Notes under the pieces: model-generated
Seen by the model: only the letters and a program-made list of their open reading frames with translations
What the model was told of the DNA's origin: nothing
Database searches by the model: none
Shown here: positions 1 to 6,479 of the stretch, piece by piece
Position numbering within the stretch: position 1 is the stretch's first letter
Layout of the letters: every line of letters starts with the position of its first letter
Source of the DNA: Sphingobium yanoikuyae
GTDB taxonomy: Bacteria; Pseudomonadota; Alphaproteobacteria; Sphingomonadales; Sphingomonadaceae
Direction of reading: 5' to 3'
Length of the DNA stretch: 64,000 nt
Assembly (NCBI RefSeq): GCF_013001025.1
Contig: NZ_CP053021.1
Span: 4,595,001 to 4,659,000 of the forward strand
Program-made: the position numbers and the translations under genes

Positions 1-48
1 CGCGGCCAGGCCCGACCCTAGGGCATTTTGCGGGGTGAAGGGGGAGAC

Positions 49-876
49 TTACCCCTTCACCACCGTATCGATCGCCTTCAACTGCTTCAGCATCGGCCCG
101 ACCCAGTCGAGCTTGAGCATCACCGGCCCGTCCGACGGCGCATTGTCGGGGTCTTCATGCGCCTCGGCGAAGATCGCCGCCACGCCCGCGGCCACCGCGC
201 TGCGCGCCAGCAGCGGCGCATAGTCGCGCTGTCCGCCCGACGCCGAACCCAGCCCGCCGGGCTGCTGCACCGAATGGGTGGCGTCGAACACGACCGGATA
301 GCCGGTTTCCGCCATCACCGGCAGCGCGCGCATGTCGCTCACCAGCGTATTATAGCCGAAGCTCGCGCCGCGCTCGGTCAGCAGGATGCGCTCGTTGCCG
401 GTCGACGCGACCTTCTGCGCCACCGCCGCCATGTCCCATGGGGCCAGGAACTGCCCCTTCTTGACGTTGATCACCGCGCCGGTCTTCCCCGCCGCGATCA
501 GCAGGTCGGTCTGGCGACAGAGAAAGGCCGGGATCTGCAGGATATCCACCGCCTGCGCCGCCGCCTCCACCTGTTCGGGGCCATGAATGTCGGTCAGCAC
601 CGGGCAGCCCAGTGTCGCCTTCACCTCGGCCAGGATCGCCAGCCCCGCATCGATGCCGACGCCGCGCTTGCCCGATACCGACGTGCGGTTCGCCTTGTCG
701 AAGCTGCTCTTGAAGATGAAGGGCACGCCCGCATCCGCCGCCGCCTTCGCCAGCGCATCGGCCATGAACAGCGCATGGTCGCGGCTTTCGATCTGGCAGG
801 GGCCGGAAATCAGGACGAAGGGCAGGTCGTTGCCGAAACTGATCGGGCCGACCTTCACATGCTTGGGATCGCTCAT
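49..876 (-). CDS. kdsA: 3-deoxy-8-phosphooctulonate synthase
   Basis: This 275-residue protein condenses phosphoenolpyruvate with arabinose 5-phosphate to give KDO-8-phosphate, the first committed step of lipopolysaccharide core sugar synthesis in the cytoplasm. The sequence shows the family hallmarks: SGPCQIES near residues 24-31, [11 protein letters not shown] near 56-66, the DIHGPEQ motif, and [12 protein letters not shown] near the C-terminal third. The cysteine in GPCQIE (about residue 27) sits where metal-dependent KdsA enzymes carry their metal ligand; the metal-independent E. coli type has Asn there. The start at 876 (MSDPKH) was preferred over an upstream in-frame ATG at 927, because that extension would overlap the preceding gene. 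The length is normal for the family. The stop is TAA at 49-51. Confidence 0.95.
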   Translation of the reverse strand: MSDPKHVKVGPISFGNDLPFVLISGPCQIESRDHALFMADALAKAAADAGVPFIFKSSFDKANRTSVSGKRGVGIDAGLAILAEVKATLGCPVLTDIHGPEQVEAAAQAVDILQIPAFLCRQTDLLIAAGKTGAVINVKKGQFLAPWDMAAVAQKVASTGNERILLTERGASFGYNTLVSDMRALPVMAETGYPVVFDATHSVQQPGGLGSASGGQRDYAPLLARSAVAAGVAAIFAEAHEDPDNAPSDGPVMLKLDWVGPMLKQLKAIDTVVKG

Positions 877-881
877 GCCGC

Positions 882-1175
882 TCACTTGGGCGCCTTTGCG
901 AAGCGGCGCAACAATTGTCCGCGCCACAGCCCCTTGCCGGGATGATAATTCCAGCAGAACCAGCCAAAGGTCAGGCAGGCGAGCAGCGAAGGCAGCGCCA
1001 TCGGGTCGCCATTGGCCTTCATATGGCGATAGAATGTCATGTCGGCGCGCCAGCGGTCGCGCTCGCTGCCGCCGCCATTGATGCCGTACATATTGTCATG
1101 CTTCCTACAGCCGACATTCCGGTTGTATTTGCGATGGTCTATGAAATAGCAGTAGTCGCGTTCGGGCGTGGTCAT
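882..1175 (-). CDS. small phospholipase A2-like protein
   Basis: This encodes 97 residues ending six bases before kdsA, so the two are probably cotranscribed. Residues 23-31 read CRKHDNMYG, followed by a conserved-looking [10 protein letters not shown] around 43-52. This resembles the Cys-x-x-His-Asp catalytic helix of secreted phospholipase A2 and its partner aspartate on the next helix. A hydrophobic stretch with Trp and Cys lies at about residues 60-77, and the tail is basic. No signal peptide is visible. The resemblance is inferred from the motif alone, and the usual calcium loop is not recognisable, so enzymatic activity is uncertain. The start is ATG at 1175; a longer open frame extends upstream only antisense to the next gene. 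Confidence 0.6.
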   Translation of the reverse strand: MTTPERDYCYFIDHRKYNRNVGCRKHDNMYGINGGGSERDRWRADMTFYRHMKANGDPMALPSLLACLTFGWFCWNYHPGKGLWRGQLLRRFAKAPK

Positions 1176-1196
1176 GTCCCGATTAGGACCGGGGCA

Positions 1197-2321
1197 GTGC
1201 AGAAATTCAAGCGTAAAGTCTTTTACCTGGGTGGTTTTGATCCGCGCGGCGTCCGTTTCTATCACCAGCTCTATCGCGATCAGGCGGCCCGCTACACCGC
1301 GCTGACCGGCGAAGCGGTGGCGGTCAGCGCGCGCCGCGCCGGCCCCGCCAACAGCGCGATCTGGACCGTCACCAACGCCAGCGCCGGGGTCGAGACCGAC
1401 TATGAATATCTCCGCTGGGAAGATCTGATCGGCAAGGTCTGGATTCGCCATCCCTTCACCCTCGCCTGGCGCGCCGCCCGCGCCTATGCCGGCCATGCCC
1501 GGCTGATGCAGTTCGGCCGGATGCGCAAATTGCGCCGCGGCCCGGTGATCACCATCCTCTATCCGCCGATCCTGGCCGTGCTGATCCCGCTGCTGCTGGC
1601 GCTTGTCCCGGCGCTGCTGCTGTCGCTGCTGCTGCCCTTCTGGGCCAGCGCGCTGGTCGGCATCGGCATCAGCGCTTTCTTCTCCGGCCGCATCCTTAAC
1701 AAGCTGGTCGTGCCCTGGCTGCTGCGCTTCATGACCTATCATGGCGCGCTCGCCGCAGACGGGCCGGGCGACGAGCTCAATGCCCGGCTCGACCAGTTCG
1801 CCGCCCGCATCGCGGCGGAGCTGGACGGCGACTGGGACGAGATCCAGCTCGTCACCCACAGCGCCGGCACCATATTGGGCATGAGCCTGCTGCGCCGCAT
1901 CCTCGCGTTGCGCGGCGGCGCGCTGCCCGACCATTTCGTCATGGTCGGCATGGGGCAGGTGGTGCCGGTGATCGGCCTGCGCCGCGACGCGCGCTGGTAT
2001 CATGCCGACCTCAAGGCGCTCGCCGACCAGCCTTTCCGCTATGTCGACATCAGCTCGCCGCCCGACGGCGCGGCCTATTACAACGTCAATCCGCTGCGCC
2101 TTGTCGCCGATCAATTTGCCGCGCGGGTGGACATGCTATCGCCGCGTTTCCATCTCTTCTACTTGGCCGAAAATTATCACGGGGGCTGGTCCAACAAATA
2201 TGAGGCGCATTTCGATTATCTCAGGGTCGGCGACCGCCTGTCGCCGCTGGATTTCGTGAGCCTGACCGCTGGCCGCCGCAGCGTGGACGAAGCCGTCGCC
2301 GCCTTCCGGACGATCCCGTGA
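1197..2321 (+). CDS. membrane-anchored alpha/beta-hydrolase-like protein
   Basis: This is a protein of about 374 residues that I do not recognise by name. The first 110 residues are soluble and begin with VFYLGGFDPRG. One long or two short hydrophobic segments lie at about 117-165, followed by a basic stretch and a domain containing VTHSAGT at about 219-225. That is a variant of the G-x-S-x-G nucleophile elbow of lipases, so a serine hydrolase role is possible. I chose the GTG at 1197 because coding-like sequence starts there and the preceding in-frame stretch overlaps the divergent small gene; the ribosome site is weak. The stop overlaps the start of the P450 gene, so the two are translationally coupled. 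Confidence 0.75.
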   Translation: MQKFKRKVFYLGGFDPRGVRFYHQLYRDQAARYTALTGEAVAVSARRAGPANSAIWTVTNASAGVETDYEYLRWEDLIGKVWIRHPFTLAWRAARAYAGHARLMQFGRMRKLRRGPVITILYPPILAVLIPLLLALVPALLLSLLLPFWASALVGIGISAFFSGRILNKLVVPWLLRFMTYHGALAADGPGDELNARLDQFAARIAAELDGDWDEIQLVTHSAGTILGMSLLRRILALRGGALPDHFVMVGMGQVVPVIGLRRDARWYHADLKALADQPFRYVDISSPPDGAAYYNVNPLRLVADQFAARVDMLSPRFHLFYLAENYHGGWSNKYEAHFDYLRVGDRLSPLDFVSLTAGRRSVDEAVAAFRTIP

Positions 2322-3688
2322 GCGCGCCTTTCACGCCCCCCTATCCCGAACCGCCCAAGTCGAAGCGCGGCCTCGTCAAACGCTTCCTGCGCGGCTGGCA
2401 TAGCTGGATCCATGTGCTGTTCGACAAAAGCTACACGATGAAGATGGGCGAGATCCGCATGCCGGGTCAGACCATGTATATCGCCAACGAACTGCCGCTG
2501 GTGGACAAGATCCTCAAGGGTGGCACTGCCTTCCCCAAGCATAGCGAACTGGTCCGCAATCTCGATCCGCTGATCGGCAATTCGGTCTTCTCCGCCAATG
2601 GCGAGGATTGGGAAAGCCAGCGGGCGATGGTCAATCCCGCCTTCGCCCATACTGCGCTCAATCGGTCCATGCCGCTGATGGTCGCCGCCGCCGACGATCT
2701 GCTCGCCCGGCTCGACGCCGCCGATCGGTCGAAGCCGGTCGATATCGACCCGATGATGACCCATGTCGCGGCCGACATCATCTTCCGCACCCTCTTCTCG
2801 CAGACGCTGGACGAGGAACGCTCCAACATCATCCACACCGCTTTTGGCCGGTTCCAGCGGCTCGCCCATTCGGCCTCGATGCTGCGCCTCTACGGCATTC
2901 CCGCCGGCTGGTTCGAGAAGCGCTCGAAAGGGCCGGCCCGCGCCATCCATGACGTGTTCCGTCCGATCGTCGAGGCCCGTTACGAAGGCTATCATGGCCG
3001 GGGCGAGGCGCCCCATCGCGACATTCTGCAGTCGCTAATCGAGGTGCAGGACGCTCAGACCGGCGTCCATTTTACCTGCGAACAGGTGATGGAACAGGTC
3101 TCGACCATCTTCCTCGCTGGCCATGAAACCTCGGCCAGCACCATGACCTGGGCGCTCTACATGCTCGCCGAATGCGCCCATATCCAGGATCGGGTCCGCG
3201 CCGAAGTGGCCGGCATCGCTGGCGACGCAATGCTGACGGCGTCGATGCTCAAGGATATGGGTCATGTCCGCAACATCTTCCGCGAAACGCTGCGCCTCTA
3301 TCCGCCGGTCGCCTTCTTCCCGCGCGAAGTCACCTGCCCGATGGAGATGCGCGACAAGCAGTTGGAAGAAGGATCGATGCTGGTCGTCGCGCCCTGGCTG
3401 ACCCAGCGCAACAAGGACAACTGGGCCTGCCCGCACGCCTTCGATCCCGACCGGTTCGATGATCCGGCCAATGTCGACATGGTGAAACAGGCCTGGTTCC
3501 CCTTCGGTCGCGGCCCGCGCGTCTGCGTCGGCGCCGGCTTCGCCCAGCAGGAGGTGATGACGGTAATCGCCTCGGTCATCCGCCGCTACCGCCTCACCAT
3601 GCCCGCCGGCTTCAAGCCCGAACCCATCAGCCGCCTCACCATCCGCCCCAGGACCGGCATGAAATTGCTGTTCGAGCGGGTGGGGTAA
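2318..3688 (+). CDS. cytochrome P450
   Basis: This 456-residue heme monooxygenase has all P450 signatures. The I-helix motif AGHETS is near residue 267, the ExxR motif in ETLRLYPP near 323, and the heme loop FGRGPRVCVG near 395-405 with the axial thiolate Cys at about 403. It has no membrane anchor, as is usual for bacterial enzymes, so it would need ferredoxin and a reductase supplied elsewhere. The gene starts at GTG 2318, overlapping the stop of the upstream hydrolase-like gene by four bases (GTGA). It is therefore cotranscribed with that gene and perhaps acts on a lipid or hydrophobic substrate linked to it. The substrate cannot be read from the sequence. Confidence 0.93.
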   Translation: MSAPFTPPYPEPPKSKRGLVKRFLRGWHSWIHVLFDKSYTMKMGEIRMPGQTMYIANELPLVDKILKGGTAFPKHSELVRNLDPLIGNSVFSANGEDWESQRAMVNPAFAHTALNRSMPLMVAAADDLLARLDAADRSKPVDIDPMMTHVAADIIFRTLFSQTLDEERSNIIHTAFGRFQRLAHSASMLRLYGIPAGWFEKRSKGPARAIHDVFRPIVEARYEGYHGRGEAPHRDILQSLIEVQDAQTGVHFTCEQVMEQVSTIFLAGHETSASTMTWALYMLAECAHIQDRVRAEVAGIAGDAMLTASMLKDMGHVRNIFRETLRLYPPVAFFPREVTCPMEMRDKQLEEGSMLVVAPWLTQRNKDNWACPHAFDPDRFDDPANVDMVKQAWFPFGRGPRVCVGAGFAQQEVMTVIASVIRRYRLTMPAGFKPEPISRLTIRPRTGMKLLFERVG

Positions 3689-3704
3689 CTCGAAATCGAA
3701 CTGC

Positions 3705-3866
3705 TCAACGCGACAGCTTGGCGCAACCTTGCGTGCGGGAAAAAGCGCCGATCACGCCCCCTCCGCGATTGGAACAGTTGATCGCTCCAACTATCTGGTC
3801 AATCAATCCAATCGTAAAGATGGTCACAACGACAACTATCGGGATTAAATGCTTGAAGCGTCTCAT
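3705..3866 (-). CDS. small membrane protein (hypothetical)
   Basis: This is a 53-residue open frame with a basic start (MRRFKH), a single hydrophobic segment at about residues 7-29 (LIPIVVVVTIFTIG and onward), and a polar tail containing two cysteines and a GGG turn. It looks like a single-pass inner-membrane miniprotein. It lies alone between the P450 gene, which is convergent, and the degraded recombinase patch. The ribosome site is weak (GGCGAG some ten bases upstream). No family is recognised, so the call rests only on the coherent transmembrane pattern. Confidence 0.45.
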   Translation of the reverse strand: MRRFKHLIPIVVVVTIFTIGLIDQIVGAINCSNRGGGVIGAFSRTQGCAKLSR

Positions 3867-3922
3867 TTCGTTGAAACTCGCCGATTGAAATATTGACGTC
3901 AACGCCTGTTCTACTTCCCTGT

Positions 3923-3972
3923 CGGCAGTTCCACCTGCACCTGCGTCGGGACCGGCGCGGCCATGATCGCGA
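3923..3972. repeat. 50-bp direct repeat, left copy (truncated gene end)
   Basis: These 50 bases match 5416-5465 at 46 of 50 positions in the same orientation. Read on the minus strand they encode PTQVQVELP, the C-terminal portion of the small membrane protein at 5389-5577. This copy lacks the rest of that gene and ends in its own stop at 3911. The two copies flank a foreign-looking segment and may be its integration boundaries. Confidence 0.75.
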
Positions 3973-3974
3973 CG

Positions 3975-4230
3975 ATGCTGGCCGGCATCGCGCAGTTTGA
4001 GCACGATATGCTCAGCGGGCGTGTCCGCTCTGGCTTGAGCGCGGGGACGCAAGCTCGGACGACAACTGGGGGAATGCCCCAAATCCGATCGGCTCGGTCC
4101 CAAGGTGCTGGCGCTGGTGGCAGAAGGACGTAGTTATCGCTGGATCGCGCGCGATCTTGGCCTGAGCAAGAACACGGTCTCTGCGATCGTGAACCGGGAC
4201 AGATTGGCTGCAAAAATGATGTTGAAATAA
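3975..4230 (+). pseudogene. serine recombinase (resolvase/invertase) C-terminal remnant
   Basis: Two frames together spell the end of a Tn3-resolvase/Hin-type serine recombinase. Frame one, from 3975, reads MLAGIAQFEHDMLSGRVRSGL, the long helix after the catalytic domain with its usual EFERD/RVRSGL pattern. Near 4038 the reading shifts by one base and continues ARGRKLGRQLG, then AEGRSYRWIARDLGLSKNT, a typical helix-turn-helix of this family, to a TAA at 4228. The catalytic N-terminal domain with the nucleophilic serine is absent, so the gene is both truncated and frameshifted and cannot be active. It marks a past mobile element here and starts just inside the left 50-bp direct repeat. Confidence 0.8.
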
Positions 4231-4290
4231 CGGTATGAGCGCTCTCTAAAAGTCATCTGTCCACGTCCCGCTGCGGAAGTCTAAGATAAC

Positions 4291-5340
4291 ATGCACGTAT
4301 TCGATCGACGCCTTCTTTATATATGGTTGTTGATGACGCTGGGAGCTGGTTGCGCGCTTTTTCTGCCAGAAATAGTCGTTCTTCTGATGCTGACGCTTAT
4401 CGGCTTTCCTTTGGCATGGTTGATGACCCTCATGCCAGGAGCATGGATTTATTTCACGCCGACACTGGCCATCTATATGATCCTACGCAGAGTGTCGGAC
4501 GCCCCTCCGCGCTTGATGATGCTGGTTGCGGCCGCCTTACTGCCGCTTGCCGTCGGCTTTGCTATTCCATGGTGCGCTAATGGGATCACTGAACGACGCG
4601 TCCAAGCCCTGATCGCACAAGATCATGGCGCGCCTCCAATATTGCCAGTAGGCCTTTCCATCACCCATGCAATCGACAGAGGCTTAGGTTCGTCCGGCAA
4701 ATGCTGGGACACCTGCCAACGGCTCCTATTTTCGCGCACCGCAAAGAGCATTGCTGAAGTACCACTCGACATGCTGCCGAAGCAAGCCTCGCTCCCGGTT
4801 CCTGCACGTCGCTTTTCGCTCGGACCGATTGGACCGGGATGTAACAATACACGGTTACAAACGACGTATGCCACGAGCACAGAAACTGGTCGCGAGGTTC
4901 CACCCCCTCCGCCACCACTCTCGGACAAACTGGAGGACTTCGCACAGGAAGGATTGTGTTTGCACGATGATGCAGTGCGAGATGTGCGCTCCGACGTGCT
5001 CATTGTGGAACGGCGGAACTATGATCCGGCTTTCCGGGGCTTCCATTTTGAGGGTGAGGGCTGGCGCGCCTCGCTGCATCCCATCGCCCCATTCAAAAGG
5101 CGTGAAGTTTTCCGACATACGCCTTCCGGCTTGGTGCGGCTTATGCGCCGCACTGAGGTCCGATATGCGCTCTTGGCGGAGCCATTATGGCTATCTCCAG
5201 GATTCCGTTTCGACACGGCGTCCCCGACGCACTGGGCTTGGCGCGACGAGCGTGTCGTCGGCAGTCCGGTCGACAGCTTTCAGCCGACCCAATGGAACGG
5301 GTTAATTGCCAACGATCTGGCGGTGCATGGTCTCCGCTGA
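4291..5340 (+). CDS. unknown membrane protein of foreign origin
   Basis: This 349-residue protein is not recognised. The N-terminus has several closely packed hydrophobic segments (about residues 9-30, 28-47, 50-66 and 74-96). A soluble region of about 250 residues follows, with a proline run (PPPPPP near 203), several cysteines in the middle, and Trp/Phe-rich stretches near the end. Base composition is clearly lower in GC than its neighbours and codon use differs (more ATA, TTA and AGA-like choices), which fits acquisition by transfer. It sits between 50-bp direct repeats and beside a recombinase remnant. The ATG at 4291 has only a distant GGAAG as ribosome site. Function cannot be assigned; it could be cargo of the lost mobile element. 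Confidence 0.6.
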   Translation: MHVFDRRLLYIWLLMTLGAGCALFLPEIVVLLMLTLIGFPLAWLMTLMPGAWIYFTPTLAIYMILRRVSDAPPRLMMLVAAALLPLAVGFAIPWCANGITERRVQALIAQDHGAPPILPVGLSITHAIDRGLGSSGKCWDTCQRLLFSRTAKSIAEVPLDMLPKQASLPVPARRFSLGPIGPGCNNTRLQTTYATSTETGREVPPPPPPLSDKLEDFAQEGLCLHDDAVRDVRSDVLIVERRNYDPAFRGFHFEGEGWRASLHPIAPFKRREVFRHTPSGLVRLMRRTEVRYALLAEPLWLSPGFRFDTASPTHWAWRDERVVGSPVDSFQPTQWNGLIANDLAVHGLR

Positions 5341-5388
5341 AGTATCAGCGGCGGACCGAAAACGCCGCAAATGTGGAGCACCATCGGT

Positions 5389-5577
5389 TTAGGGTGTCAT
5401 TTCGCCCTGCGCCGCCGGCAATTCCACCTGTACCTGCGTCGGGATCGGCGCCGCCATGATCGCGATCCCCGCGACGATTCCTAGCGCGCCCCACACCCAG
5501 CGTTTCGCGCGCAGGTCCATGACGCCGCGCGCCAGGCAGTAAAGGCCGGCCAGGACCAGGATGATGGCGGCGATCAT
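5389..5577 (-). CDS. small membrane protein of the transglutaminase operon
   Basis: This 62-residue protein has two likely transmembrane helices, about residues 2-20 and 28-46, joined by a short RAKRW loop. A short tail reads PTQVQVELP and then acidic and polar residues. Its ATG at 5577 overlaps the stop of the transglutaminase gene (ATGA), so it is the last gene of the ATP-grasp/transglutaminase operon and is translationally coupled to it. No family is recognised. Its position suggests a membrane partner of the peptide-modifying enzymes, which is inference. The 3' end carries the sequence duplicated at 3923-3972. Confidence 0.7.
   Translation of the reverse strand: MIAAIILVLAGLYCLARGVMDLRAKRWVWGALGIVAGIAIMAAPIPTQVQVELPAAQGEMTP
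5416..5465. repeat. 50-bp direct repeat, right copy (within intact gene)
   Basis: This is the partner of 3923-3972 with four mismatches. It lies inside the 3' part of the intact 62-residue membrane-protein gene. The arrangement of intact gene at one end and gene tail at the other is what integration into the 3' end of a gene leaves behind. Confidence 0.75.
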
Positions 5578-6479
5578 GCGACTTCCTCTTTTTCTGTCTC
5601 GTCCTCGGGCACGACATCGACGGCGACGCTGATGCTCTGGCCTGATCCGCCGACGAACAGCCCGTCCATCGGCGCGACATCGGCATAGTCGCGGCCCATG
5701 GCGATGAACAGATGATCCTCGCCGGTGATGACGCCATTGGTGGGGTCGAAGCCGATCCAGCCGCGCGTCGGCCCGCACCACAGCATCACCCAGGCATGCA
5801 TGGCATCGGCGCCGACCAGCCGGGGCATGCCCGGCGGCGGATAGGTGCGGAGGTATCCGCTGACATAGGCGGCGGGCAGGCCAGCGAGGCGCAGCGCCAC
5901 CACCATCACATGGGCGAAATCCTGGCACACGCCATGACGCGCGGCAAAGGCGTCGGCCACCGGCGTGCCGGCATCGGTGGCGCTGGGATCATAGGCGAAG
6001 TCCGCCTTGATCCGCTGCGCCAGTTCCCATGCCGCCGCGACGATCGGCCGGTCGGGCGCCAGCATGTCGCCCGACCAGCTGCCGATCGCGTCCAGCATCG
6101 GCGCGCGGGGCGAGGCATAGAGGAATTGGGCGGGGGCAGAGGCGCTGATGTCGCGGTCGGCCAGCGCCGCGCGCGCCACCATGGCGATGCTGGGGTCGTC
6201 ATCCTGCGGCAGGATCGGCGCGCCGCCCGCCACCCCGGCGCGGAACCGGCTCTCGATCGTCAATTGCCGTAATGGCTGGTCGATCACCAGCCGTTCGACA
6301 TGCACCGGCCAGGCGCCCGGCCGCGCCTCGATCGACAGCGGCGCGGGATCGACGCTCAGGCTATAGTCGGCGGTCCATTGCCCGGCCCAGGCCATCGGCC
6401 GCAACCGCACATTGAAACGGGCGACCCGCACCGGCGCGCCATAGCGCAATATGCTTCTGTGCCGGACATGGTAGATCAT
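5574..6479 (-). CDS. transglutaminase-like cysteine protease family protein
   Basis: The protein has 301 residues. The N-terminal third is the beta-rich bacterial transglutaminase N-domain (MIYHVRHRSILRYG and onward). The papain-like core follows with the catalytic cysteine in HGVCQDFAH at about residue 185, the histidine in AMHAWV at about 223, and the aspartate in GFDPTNG. Proteins of this type (COG1305) hydrolyse or transfer peptide amide bonds. It overlaps the upstream ATP-grasp/alpha-E gene by four bases and the downstream small membrane gene likewise, so it belongs to a tightly coupled operon. Comparative genomics has proposed that such operons make or process a small peptide or peptide tag; the substrate is unknown. 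Confidence 0.9.
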   Translation of the reverse strand: MIYHVRHRSILRYGAPVRVARFNVRLRPMAWAGQWTADYSLSVDPAPLSIEARPGAWPVHVERLVIDQPLRQLTIESRFRAGVAGGAPILPQDDDPSIAMVARAALADRDISASAPAQFLYASPRAPMLDAIGSWSGDMLAPDRPIVAAAWELAQRIKADFAYDPSATDAGTPVADAFAARHGVCQDFAHVMVVALRLAGLPAAYVSGYLRTYPPPGMPRLVGADAMHAWVMLWCGPTRGWIGFDPTNGVITGEDHLFIAMGRDYADVAPMDGLFVGGSGQSISVAVDVVPEDETEKEEVA

